Of a stretch of DNA of 64,000 nucleotides, positions 46,753-55,089 are shown one piece after another. The notes beneath the pieces are model-generated. The model saw only the letters and a program-made list of their open reading frames with translations, was not told where the DNA came from and searched no databases. Origin of the DNA: Gammaproteobacteria bacterium (GTDB taxonomy: Bacteria > Pseudomonadota > Gammaproteobacteria > Eutrophobiales > Eutrophobiaceae); NCBI GenBank assembly GCA_003250975.1, contig QKIY01000006.1, positions 25,225-89,224 on the forward strand, given 5' to 3'. Both the position numbers and the translations under genes were made by a program. How positions within the stretch are numbered: position 1 is the stretch's first letter; the number at the start of each line of letters is the position of its first letter.

Positions 46753-48273
46753 CTACATCCTCATTGTCATGGGCTGGTTAAGCAACCACAAATGAAAGCC
46801 GGTGACCAAAAGCGCATATAAAACCATGGGGGTCAAACTTATACCGGATTTTGGTAACAATGCCTGACCGCGGTAATGGATCACCTTCAGGCTGATCCAG
46901 AATCCAAATAACATCAGTCCGGCCTGCAAGGTATACAGGACTCCCTCTGATAAAAGAGTATCCGTATATCGCATATGCTTTTCCATCATGCTAAGTGGCT
47001 GTGTCCCGAAACCGAACGGATTAGTTAAAAGTGAACCTAAACCGCCGGCTTCTCGTGACAGATGACTGATATTATGTGCAATATGATATGAAAATGCCAA
47101 AGGTAGGGTAATGAAGGCAAATCCTGATATCAGTTTCTTGTATTCCGGTTTTGATTTGGAAAACCACCTCACCATTCCAACGAAAAGCACATAGGCTATT
47201 GCCGGTAATATTAATGATAACAGCAGTAAGACACTGAAACTCCATAATAACTGGCCGGAATCGCCAATGAATAAAGCAAGTTTGCTTAATTGCTGGTTAA
47301 ATGATGGCAACATGGTGTAGCCATGGAATTCCGTCAATGCGAGCAGACTGATCATAAACCATGCTTCATCCCAATGTGGGCGGGCATCCTGTATGGCCTC
47401 GCGACTGGGCGATCTCAGACGCCATGATATATTATCAACAGGACAACTCCGCGTACAATTACCACAGGATGTGCAATAGGTATTTTGCTTTAACCGCCCC
47501 ATAACCAGATGTGTGGGACAGGGTTCCACCGTTTGCGTTCCGTGATAACAATCAATTGTTGTGCATTTCGCACAGACATCCGTATCAACTGGTCTCAGTT
47601 CCACTGGCGCAAGCTCTGAGTAAAAACCAATCGTACGTCCTACAGGACAGAAATACCGGCAAAAAGCCTTGCCTTCATAAATAGCCAAAGACATGGTTGC
47701 CATGATAATCATTAATAATGATAGCAATGCTGTCAGGTACGGACTTGTTGTAATGCCAAACCCCAGTTCCAGCCAGGTCAGCGCGATAAACAACAACAAC
47801 GCAGGCCAGACACTTCTTAACCACCGGGGCACCTTGAGATTAAGGCTGTTATTGGGATGAACGCGATTCCATAATCGCCTGCGGACGAGCCAGGTGGCGA
47901 GGGAATCCCATGGGCAAACCGCGCACCAGGCTGTCCCGATAAAAAAAACTGATATAACAAGGCCTGTCCACCAAATATTCCAGGTTAACACCGTCGCTAT
48001 ATTACGCTCAGCTATTGGCGTACCGAACAAACCTGCAGCAATAATTAGCAGGAACAAAACTACCATTACTATTTTAAGCGATAGCAGTAACCAGGGTGTT
48101 TTTACTGAAAACTTCGCGATTTTACCGACATACGGCAGGTTCGAAAGGGTTATTCCGGATGCAAACTCCCGATGATAAGGCGACGTCAGGAAGACCCGCC
48201 AAGCGAGCAAAAACATGATGATGATTACTGTTGTGATCCATTCACCGGGAAGCCCCGGGTGTGTCATTGTCAT
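46753..48273 (-). CDS. long NapH/CcoG-like membrane polyferredoxin
   Basis: This 506-residue protein has about ten predicted membrane segments. Cysteine groups of the NapH/NosR/CcoG type are visible: CAVCPWDSLATWL, CRYFCPVGRTIGFYSEL, CAKCTTIDCYHG and CTSCGNCTRSCPVD. The C-terminal membrane half carries a His-rich stretch, SYHIAHNISHL, of unknown purpose. It is much longer than NapH proteins (about 280-340 residues). It overlaps the upstream gene by four bases. It likely moves electrons across the membrane. Confidence 0.82.
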   Translation of the reverse strand: MTMTHPGLPGEWITTVIIIMFLLAWRVFLTSPYHREFASGITLSNLPYVGKIAKFSVKTPWLLLSLKIVMVVLFLLIIAAGLFGTPIAERNIATVLTWNIWWTGLVISVFFIGTAWCAVCPWDSLATWLVRRRLWNRVHPNNSLNLKVPRWLRSVWPALLLFIALTWLELGFGITTSPYLTALLSLLMIIMATMSLAIYEGKAFCRYFCPVGRTIGFYSELAPVELRPVDTDVCAKCTTIDCYHGTQTVEPCPTHLVMGRLKQNTYCTSCGNCTRSCPVDNISWRLRSPSREAIQDARPHWDEAWFMISLLALTEFHGYTMLPSFNQQLSKLALFIGDSGQLLWSFSVLLLLSLILPAIAYVLFVGMVRWFSKSKPEYKKLISGFAFITLPLAFSYHIAHNISHLSREAGGLGSLLTNPFGFGTQPLSMMEKHMRYTDTLLSEGVLYTLQAGLMLFGFWISLKVIHYRGQALLPKSGISLTPMVLYALLVTGFHLWLLNQPMTMRM

Positions 48274-48881
48274 GATGAATGTGCCTTGCTAATTTTTGCA
48301 CTCGTTAATCTTTTACGCTGAATTAAATTAACGCCAAATATAACAATCATAATGACTGACACGGTCAGACCAATCGGACCCAGTGCAGGAGGATCACCTA
48401 TTTGCAAGGGAAAATCTATCTGGTACGGCTCACCCCCCGAGGTAAATTCAGCCCGAATGATATATTCCCCTGCCTCACTGAATTCAAAACCCTGCCGATA
48501 CACATTATCATCGATATTCTGTATCCCTAGGATCTCTTCCCTCTTGCTGAACCATGAGTCATCCCTGACCTTGAAGGTAATTTGTCCGATAAATGGTTCA
48601 CCATTATCAATGCGGGAGGCATAGAGATTGACGCGTCCCGGTTCCTTCGGACTGGGAAATGCAGGAAACACCATATAGGTAACATAAAAGTTACCTATCT
48701 GGGTTTCAACCTGCATGCTTGGTGGCGTCGTCGAGTCCTCGTTCAGACTATAGGAAGGCCGACCAAGAACATGATGGGCGAATAAAGGTGATGCCTGGAG
48801 TAACATCAGGCCTAAACACAGCAGGTAAAAATACTTTTTAAAACGAATAACTATGTAAATCCCTGAAGTATTCAGTCTCAT
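48270..48881 (-). CDS. secreted single-anchor periplasmic protein of the NapA-like operon, function unknown
   Basis: The 203-residue protein has a signal peptide (about 15-36, cleavage after LFA), a periplasmic beta-rich part (VNLYASRIDNGEPF, FKVRDDSWFSKREE) and one C-terminal membrane segment (about 168-188, LGPIGLTVSVIMIVIFGVNL). The layout recalls FixH- or YtkA-like copper or cytochrome-assembly proteins, but I see no copper motif. The histidine pair HHVLG at the mature N-terminus could bind metal. Co-translation with the NapH-like gene through a four-base overlap suggests a shared complex. Confidence 0.7.
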   Translation of the reverse strand: MRLNTSGIYIVIRFKKYFYLLCLGLMLLQASPLFAHHVLGRPSYSLNEDSTTPPSMQVETQIGNFYVTYMVFPAFPSPKEPGRVNLYASRIDNGEPFIGQITFKVRDDSWFSKREEILGIQNIDDNVYRQGFEFSEAGEYIIRAEFTSGGEPYQIDFPLQIGDPPALGPIGLTVSVIMIVIFGVNLIQRKRLTSAKISKAHSS

Positions 48882-48917
48882 TTCCCGGCATACCGTAAAT
48901 ACAGATGATTCATACGC

Positions 48918-49232
48918 CTATAACGACAAAATCCATTTAACCAGCGTTTCGATATCCGCATCACTGGCTGCCGCATTCGGAGGCATAGGTATATCTCCCC
49001 AGACCCCTCCGCCACCATTTTTCACCTTGTTTACCAGCGTAGCAGTAGCACTGTCATCACCCTTGTATTTTGCAGCAACATCCTTGAAAGCAGGACCTAT
49101 GATTTTGTTATCAACAGAATGGCAGGCGAGACAATTATTGCTGCGGGCCAATTCTTCATTTGCCATTACAGTCTGTAGGCAACAGATAACCAGGATTGTC
49201 GAAAATACAACCAGTTTTTTTATTTTTAACAT
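48918..49232 (-). CDS. c551-type monoheme cytochrome c
   Basis: The 104-residue protein has a signal peptide (about 1-24), a heme site CLACH near residue 34 and the axial Met motif GDIPMPPN. Length and motifs match small cytochrome c551/c8 electron carriers of the periplasm. The start at 49232 is decided by GGAGAAACATCG just before it. Its place inside the NapA-like operon suggests it donates electrons to or accepts them from that enzyme. Confidence 0.92.
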   Translation of the reverse strand: MLKIKKLVVFSTILVICCLQTVMANEELARSNNCLACHSVDNKIIGPAFKDVAAKYKGDDSATATLVNKVKNGGGGVWGDIPMPPNAAASDADIETLVKWILSL

Positions 49233-49289
49233 CGATGTTTCTCCTTTTATCAACAAACAAGATTAGCATGATAACAATAATTCAATGGG

Positions 49290-49898
49290 TTATATTACAT
49301 GTTCAGTCACCGTCCCTGAACCTCTTTTAACAATTCTTATCGGCAGACTGGGATGTGGACAGACTTCGACGCAAAGCCCGCAACCCACACAACCCTCCTT
49401 GATGACCGGCCTGTATATATTGGCAAAATCAAAACCGATTGCATTCTCACCCAACGGGCATATAACTGCACATGCACCACAAATACCCTTGTCAACCCAC
49501 GGATAACAGGCAGTACGATCAATCTGGGCAATACCCATATCAATCTTTTCACGTGCTATTTCCGTTAAAGCTTCCGTCGGACAAACTTCCATGCATTTAC
49601 CACACAGGATACATCCCTTCTCTTCAGGGTTAATATAGGGAGTATTTACCTCGCCTCCTCCCTCACGCCTTGAAAATTTTATACACCGTGGCGGACAAAC
49701 CTCTCCACAAAGACCACAGCCAATACATGCTTCGTTAAAGGCCTGATCATCCGCCAACGCCCCGGGCGGTTTAAGATGGGTTCCAAAATGCCATTTTGAT
49801 CCCGGAGCAAGCATCCATGCAATACCATAAGGCAGGGAACCGGCGGCAGCAATGGCTGTCCCGTAGGTAATCTGCTGCAAAAATTTTCTACGCTTCAT
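49290..49898 (-). CDS. NapG-like periplasmic polyferredoxin (second copy)
   Basis: The 202-residue protein has an N-terminal twin-arginine-like segment (MKRRKFLQQITYG) and a hydrophobic stretch, then four cysteine groups: CIGCGLCGEVCPPRC, CILCGKCMEVCPTE, CGACAVICPLGE and CVGCGLCVEVCPHP. It matches NapG/MauM-type ferredoxins, which pair with NapH. Its start overlaps the napH stop by 11 bases. It differs clearly in sequence from the other NapG-like gene at 50947. Confidence 0.9.
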   Translation of the reverse strand: MKRRKFLQQITYGTAIAAAGSLPYGIAWMLAPGSKWHFGTHLKPPGALADDQAFNEACIGCGLCGEVCPPRCIKFSRREGGGEVNTPYINPEEKGCILCGKCMEVCPTEALTEIAREKIDMGIAQIDRTACYPWVDKGICGACAVICPLGENAIGFDFANIYRPVIKEGCVGCGLCVEVCPHPSLPIRIVKRGSGTVTEHVI

Positions 49899-50904
49899 AA
49901 ATCTGTTGAACTTCTTTGTTTAAAGATTCAAGCTGATTTTCCCGGTATTTGTGGCCAAGATGACCAGGTCCCTGATAAGGAACATCTTTATAATCAATGT
50001 TAAATAGCAGGGCGTCTGTCGGACAGATGGCGATGCATGCGGTACAATTATTACATTCCTGACCGAATCCATCTTTCATCGGATCCAGCTCAAATTCGCA
50101 AATGGCATTGCATTTTGCACAGTCATTACACTGCGTAACCTCCCGCTTGATCCTTAACAACCGGTAACGGCCCAGCAATGAATAGAGCGCACCGCCCGGA
50201 CATAAATAACGGCAAAATCCGCGCCTGGATACAAGTAAATCAAAAAGTAATGTCAGGACAAAAAACACTGCGCCCGCACCGAAACCGCCCAGTGCTATGG
50301 CATAATAAATCTCTCGCCCTATGATGGCAGGAGGATATATGGCTGCGACCAGAACCGAACCGGTCAAGGCAGAGAGGACTAGCCCTACAATCAGTACAAG
50401 GTATTTTATGCGTCGGTCAAAATGCCGTTGTCCTATGGGGATCCCAGCCTTGTGTATCCAGGCCCCCAGATTGGTATTCAGTTCATACAGGAAAGTTGCC
50501 GGGCATATCCAGCCACAAAAAAAACGGCCTAGGATGACCGTTAGAAGTATCGGTATCAGTCCAGTCAAAATAAAAGGCCAGTAAACTTCAAACCCTGCTG
50601 CTGTCTGTCCCAGAACCGCCAGCGGATCGCTTAACTTTAATCCAAAAAATGTGCCTGACCACGTTGTCCCCTTGATGGCATCCAGATCATTTTCAGGGTC
50701 ATTTAATACAGGGCCGGTAAAGAACTCCACAGTGTCATATAAACGCTTTTCACCAGGTGTCAGCAAATCATAGGCATGTGCGGCTACATATGTCTGATAG
50801 AGACCAAGAACAGGAATTATGATCAGCATGCTAAACACCGTAACAAGGCTGAGCCAACGTAATTTATTCAAGTGTCTCATCCAGAATGTCAAATGCTGTT
50901 TCAC
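49888..50904 (-). CDS. NapH-like membrane ferredoxin (quinol dehydrogenase component)
   Basis: The 338-residue protein has about five membrane segments and the motifs CGWICPATFLYEL and CRYLCPGGALYS. Near the C-terminus there are CNDCAKCNAICE and CNNCTACIAICP. NapH passes quinol electrons to NapG. The start is a GTG at 50904 (a methionine at residue 9 is a less likely alternative), preceded by AGGTAAC. It lies between the two NapG-like genes. Confidence 0.9.
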   Translation of the reverse strand: MKQHLTFWMRHLNKLRWLSLVTVFSMLIIIPVLGLYQTYVAAHAYDLLTPGEKRLYDTVEFFTGPVLNDPENDLDAIKGTTWSGTFFGLKLSDPLAVLGQTAAGFEVYWPFILTGLIPILLTVILGRFFCGWICPATFLYELNTNLGAWIHKAGIPIGQRHFDRRIKYLVLIVGLVLSALTGSVLVAAIYPPAIIGREIYYAIALGGFGAGAVFFVLTLLFDLLVSRRGFCRYLCPGGALYSLLGRYRLLRIKREVTQCNDCAKCNAICEFELDPMKDGFGQECNNCTACIAICPTDALLFNIDYKDVPYQGPGHLGHKYRENQLESLNKEVQQIYEA

Positions 50905-50946
50905 ACAGTTACCTGATTATGCTGTAGAAATAAAAGTTACGATGTA

Positions 50947-51528
50947 TCAACTATAATTCGGAATAATCCGAATCGCCTGGGGGATCTGGATACAGGATCG
51001 CTCACAAAGCCCGCATCCTACACAATGTTCCGTTACCGTCGGTTGTTCCATCCATCCCACGGTGATTGCGATATCCTGCAAGGGGCATGCGCGGTAACAT
51101 ACACCGCAGGATTTACCTTGATAAGACAGACATAAGCTCTTATCCACTCGGGCCTTGCCCATGCTTACTTCGGCCAGGATATTTTCGGCATTACGTTCAA
51201 TTGGCTTAATCGCACCGGTGGGACAGGCCTCCCCACACTTCATGCATAAAATGCATGCCTGCTCTCTCGGGGTAATATAGGGTGTGCCATAGGATGAAAT
51301 GCCATTATCCGTACCGAAGAACTTGATACAACGATTGGGACAGGCTTCTCCACATTGTCCGCAACGGATGCAGCGGCCCAAAAAATTAGTTTCTTCCAGC
51401 GCTCCCGGTGGACGCAAATAACGGATCCCTGTCTTGTTATTCAGAATTTGGGCACGTACGACAGATGGCGCTGCGACTAGCGCCGCAGCTGCTGCTATCA
51501 GGTCATGCAGAAATTCCCGTCTTTCCAC
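50947..51528 (-). CDS. NapG-like periplasmic polyferredoxin (first copy)
   Basis: The 193-residue protein starts at GTG and begins MERREFLHDLIAAAAALVAAPS, a TAT-like N-terminus. Four cysteine groups follow: CIRCGQCGEACPNRC, CILCMKCGEACPTG, CGVCYRACPLQD and CVGCGLCERSC. The last group lacks the common CP after the fourth Cys (CIQIPQ). It lies directly after the NapA-like gene, so it is the natural electron donor or assembly partner. Confidence 0.9.
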   Translation of the reverse strand: MERREFLHDLIAAAAALVAAPSVVRAQILNNKTGIRYLRPPGALEETNFLGRCIRCGQCGEACPNRCIKFFGTDNGISSYGTPYITPREQACILCMKCGEACPTGAIKPIERNAENILAEVSMGKARVDKSLCLSYQGKSCGVCYRACPLQDIAITVGWMEQPTVTEHCVGCGLCERSCIQIPQAIRIIPNYS

Positions 51529-51554
51529 GACATCACAAATTATGCATCCGAAAG

Positions 51555-54233
51555 TTAAACTTTTTCAATACGGCATGCCAGTTTCTTGAAATCAACCTGC
51601 CCGGATACCAGGTCCCAGACGCGGCTGGATGTTGAATTCACCAGCCATCTGTTCTTACGTGGGTCTGCACTGTCAGCCACCGACAGATTCCAGGGGCTGA
51701 ACAGATAGCCACGTGGCACGGAATTACGTGCGGGCTTGACCAGGCTGTTTGTGCCAACTTGTGCACGCGCCTCATAATCCCCACGCCGGGTAACGAGACG
51801 AACCTTGTCACCGTCCTTTATTCCCAGGACCTTGGCATCTTCGGGATGCATTTCAACATATTGTTCCGGTACAAGACGGCGCGTTGTGGGGCTGCGGTTT
51901 GACTTGGCCGTATGAAAATGTTCATAAACGACCCCAAGTCCGAGCCAGTATGGGAATTTACCTTTGGGAACCTTATTCCATTTCCTGTCCCGGTACTCAT
52001 CATCGGGCAGATCCGGCGTCAGACCTTTATCACGTGCCTCTGTCAGTAAATCAATATTATCTATAGTGTAATAGCCCTTCTTCTTGCCAAAATCCATCAG
52101 CTTCGCCGTGAGTTCCTTGCGATTACTGTAGTCCTGTTCACACAGCTTGAAATGAACCTTGCCATCCTTGGTGCGGAAATAGCCATAGGGCCGGTTCTCC
52201 CAGCCTTCCTGCAACATATAACGGCGCTTGGTACCGCCTGTTTTGGCGATTTCATATGTCGGCGCGGGCCACTGGATCCCGCGTAATTTTTTTAATTGCT
52301 CATAAGGGCTTACCTTGTCCAGATTCTCAACCTCAAGGATACCTGTGAGATTGGTATCGGTTCCAACGGATGCACGGCAAACATCACGGAACACCTCTTC
52401 CGAGTCATAGGTACCGTCTGCACGGCGCTTGTAAGGGAAAATCTTTTCACCATCCAGTCCAAGCAGATGCGCAATCTCCCTGCCCTTATCAATCACCATG
52501 TCCATGTCCGGCCTGCATCCCGGAGGGGGTTCGGCCGCCTTTTCGCAGATATTTATCCGACGCTCGGAACTGATATAAACACCGGATACTTCACCCCAGG
52601 TAGCGGCTGGGAAAATTACGTCGGCATAGAGATTATTCGGTGCATGGCGATATATCTCCTGCACAACGTTAAACGTCTTCGACAATGCAGGACGCACCAG
52701 ATTTTGCTGGTCCGGGAGATCAATATGCGTGGCATAAACCAAAAACATCGCCTTGACATCGCCCTTTAATGCCCGCTCCATCATACCAACTGCATAACCG
52801 GGATTCTGTGAATTCAATGCGCTCTTGAGGTTTTCTTCAGGTATACGCCAGTGCTTGGCCATATGTGACAAATGGTCAAGGTTGGACAACGGCTCGTTAA
52901 ATGGCAGACGTCCGGTTAATCCACCTGTAAAACGTTCACCCATGGCATTCGGCTGGCCGGTCATGGAAAACGGGCCGGCGCCGGGTTTGGCCAGATTACC
53001 GGTCAGGGCCAACAGGTTGATAATCGAAATAATATTATGCTGGCCATGAATATGCTGGTTATAGCCAATACCCCACATGATGATCACGCCACCCGAGCCA
53101 TCTTTTCCACGTGCCAACCGCTTGCGCGTGGCATCAGCAAACATGCCCGCTACACGGCGGATCAATTCAGGAGGCACCTGATCGGTACCCATACGATCCT
53201 GCACCTGTTCCGGACTATAGTTTGCCAGCACACCGTCAACATATTCCTGCCAGCCGATAGCGTGTTCTTTCAGGAAAGGCCAGTCGATTACATCATCATG
53301 TTCCTTAAGCAAAACATGCGCAATAGCGTTCAAGAAACTGATGTCCCCATTGAGTACTGGCACATGCACTTGATTATCCGGGTTGATATCCTGGTAACCC
53401 TTGCTTGTACCGGTAAGTCTCGGATCAACGACAACAGTAGGTATATTATTTTTCTTCTTGTGATCAGCCGCACGCCAGAAGATGATCGGATGTGATTCCC
53501 GTGCATTGTGACCGAAATGCATGATCATGTCGCAGAGTTCGATATCTTCATATGCCAGTGGAGGTGTATCAGAACCCAACGTGGCAAAGTAACCGGTCAC
53601 GGCTGAGGTCATACACATGCGCGCATTGGCCTCGATAGTGTTTGAACCCAGCACACCCTTCATAAACAGGTTTTCCAGGTACTGCCCTTCCATGGTAAGT
53701 TGTCCGGACCCGTACAGGGCTATGGAATTACCGGTGTATTTTTTCGCGAAGTTTGCGATCTTGTGCGCAACCATTTCTGAGGCCTGCTCATAAGGCACCC
53801 TCACAAAATGCTCATCGTCGAAACTACCTTTAGTTTTGCTGATATATTCCAGATCACCGTGATCCGTTTTGTTCCATTCCTTCCATACATCTTTACGCAC
53901 ATAGGAATCACCATCCATGCGATCGACGTACATCGGCTCGGCTGCAGTCAGACCCTTGATACATTGAAGACCATAATTCGTCGGATGATCCTTGTCCGGG
54001 CGCATCGATACAATCTTGCCATTTTCAACCTGTATGATAGTGCCACAGCCCACGCCACAATAAGGACATTGTGCCAGGGCGGTTGTTCGAGTCGCCGACG
54101 CTGCCTCAGGTGTTGCCGGGGCTGCCTCCAGTTCAGGATTGTTGCCGCTATACAGGCTTATGCCGGCGGCTGATCCCGTAATAAAGGCACTACCCTTAAT
54201 AAAATCTCTACGGGTCATTTTTACGCGCTTCAT
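51555..54233 (-). CDS. NapA-like molybdopterin reductase, TAT-exported; nitrate reductase-type
   Basis: The 892-residue enzyme belongs to the molybdopterin family of periplasmic nitrate reductases. A twin-arginine signal is at MTRRDFIKGSAF (RR at 8-9). The [4Fe-4S] ligands are C56, C59, C63 and C91, with the conserved Lys at 93. The active-site Cys is C207 in NARMCMTSAV, as in NapA (NARHCMASAV). Compared with NapA, residues about 103-145 hold an insertion of about 25 residues, and the protein is longer overall. NapB, NapC and NapD are absent from the operon. Nitrate is the most likely substrate, but others in the family (for example nitrite, selenate, or another oxyanion) cannot be excluded. 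Confidence 0.87.
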   Translation of the reverse strand: MKRVKMTRRDFIKGSAFITGSAAGISLYSGNNPELEAAPATPEAASATRTTALAQCPYCGVGCGTIIQVENGKIVSMRPDKDHPTNYGLQCIKGLTAAEPMYVDRMDGDSYVRKDVWKEWNKTDHGDLEYISKTKGSFDDEHFVRVPYEQASEMVAHKIANFAKKYTGNSIALYGSGQLTMEGQYLENLFMKGVLGSNTIEANARMCMTSAVTGYFATLGSDTPPLAYEDIELCDMIMHFGHNARESHPIIFWRAADHKKKNNIPTVVVDPRLTGTSKGYQDINPDNQVHVPVLNGDISFLNAIAHVLLKEHDDVIDWPFLKEHAIGWQEYVDGVLANYSPEQVQDRMGTDQVPPELIRRVAGMFADATRKRLARGKDGSGGVIIMWGIGYNQHIHGQHNIISIINLLALTGNLAKPGAGPFSMTGQPNAMGERFTGGLTGRLPFNEPLSNLDHLSHMAKHWRIPEENLKSALNSQNPGYAVGMMERALKGDVKAMFLVYATHIDLPDQQNLVRPALSKTFNVVQEIYRHAPNNLYADVIFPAATWGEVSGVYISSERRINICEKAAEPPPGCRPDMDMVIDKGREIAHLLGLDGEKIFPYKRRADGTYDSEEVFRDVCRASVGTDTNLTGILEVENLDKVSPYEQLKKLRGIQWPAPTYEIAKTGGTKRRYMLQEGWENRPYGYFRTKDGKVHFKLCEQDYSNRKELTAKLMDFGKKKGYYTIDNIDLLTEARDKGLTPDLPDDEYRDRKWNKVPKGKFPYWLGLGVVYEHFHTAKSNRSPTTRRLVPEQYVEMHPEDAKVLGIKDGDKVRLVTRRGDYEARAQVGTNSLVKPARNSVPRGYLFSPWNLSVADSADPRKNRWLVNSTSSRVWDLVSGQVDFKKLACRIEKV

Positions 54234-54245
54234 GGTCTTAACCCT

Positions 54246-54893
54246 CTATTGGTTCTCTTTCGGTAAACTACGTAAATATACAATTATGTCATCGATTTCC
54301 CGGTCTGAAAGATTTGCCAGGCCATCAGATCCCTGGAAACCGCGCATACGGGTGTTGGAACGGCCCTCTTTTATAGTTGTCCTGATAAAACCATCAGACA
54401 CTACGTCAAGAAAGCCCTTTTTACCAATGGCGGTACCTGTTCCACCGGATATATATCCGTCTCCCCGCACACCATGACAGGTGGCACAAATGTCTTGAAA
54501 CCACTGCTTACCCAGGCGCGGGTCACCGTGAGCATCAACTTGTTTATCTATCTCTTCCGCCCTGTTGGGTAGCTCTGAGTGTGCACGAAGGTAAGCAACA
54601 ATCTTCCTGATATTGTCCTCACCCAGGTGTTGCCATGGTGGCATTCCTGTTCCTGGCCGGCCGTTCTGGATGGTCTTTATAAAAAATTCATCGGATGCGG
54701 TGGCAAGTAATTCTTTATTAGTAAGAGATGGAGCCATTCCCGGCTTGCCGATGGCATCCGCCTGGTGGCAAATCATACAATTCTGGTTATATAACGCCTC
54801 ACCCGCCTTTATATCGGAATCATCAGACAGGCATACTGTTGTACCGGCAAACCATAGAATGGTAAGCCCGAATAATCTGCCAAGTATGTGCAT
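54246..54893 (-). CDS. diheme cytochrome c, first gene of the NapA-like operon
   Basis: The 215-residue protein has a signal peptide (about 1-22, LFGLTILWFAGTTVCLS) and two cytochrome c domains with heme sites CMICH (near residue 39) and CATCH (near 138). Axial Met candidates are GMPPW in the first domain and TRMRG in the second. Diheme cytochromes of this kind can bridge membrane and periplasmic enzymes. It might replace NapB. Its start faces the porin promoter region. Confidence 0.9.
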   Translation of the reverse strand: MHILGRLFGLTILWFAGTTVCLSDDSDIKAGEALYNQNCMICHQADAIGKPGMAPSLTNKELLATASDEFFIKTIQNGRPGTGMPPWQHLGEDNIRKIVAYLRAHSELPNRAEEIDKQVDAHGDPRLGKQWFQDICATCHGVRGDGYISGGTGTAIGKKGFLDVVSDGFIRTTIKEGRSNTRMRGFQGSDGLANLSDREIDDIIVYLRSLPKENQ

Positions 54894-54980
54894 GTTTGTT
54901 CTCTGCTTTTTAATGAGAATATTTCAAACCGGATCATTTGATATCATTGGGAAGTGTAATCATATTTAGCGTCTGCAACC

Positions 54981-54994
54981 TTGACCTAAATCAA
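54981..54994. promoter_or_regulatory. FNR/Dnr-type operator
   Basis: TTGACCTAAATCAA matches the FNR/Dnr consensus TTGAT-N4-ATCAA with one mismatch. It lies between the divergent cytochrome/NapA-like operon and the porin gene. For the porin, a -10-like TAGAAT is at 55018-55023, so the box centre falls near -42, the class II activation position. For the minus strand a TATGAT-like -10 at 54959-54964 would put it near -36, which is less ideal. The Dnr-like protein encoded at 42844 is a natural candidate regulator, with FNR or Anr as alternatives. Confidence 0.75.
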
Positions 54995-55089
54995 GGACTT
55001 TCCCAAGATTATGCGTTTAGAATCCTCTTCAATGTTTGCGTTGCAACATTCCGTTTGGCTGTCACCACTTAAAATAGATTGAATAATCA

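Noticed and set aside
54936..54949. TTTGATATCATTGG as a second FNR-like box
   Set aside because: The half-sites are not spaced by four bases; the symmetry is a short palindrome and does not fit the FNR consensus.
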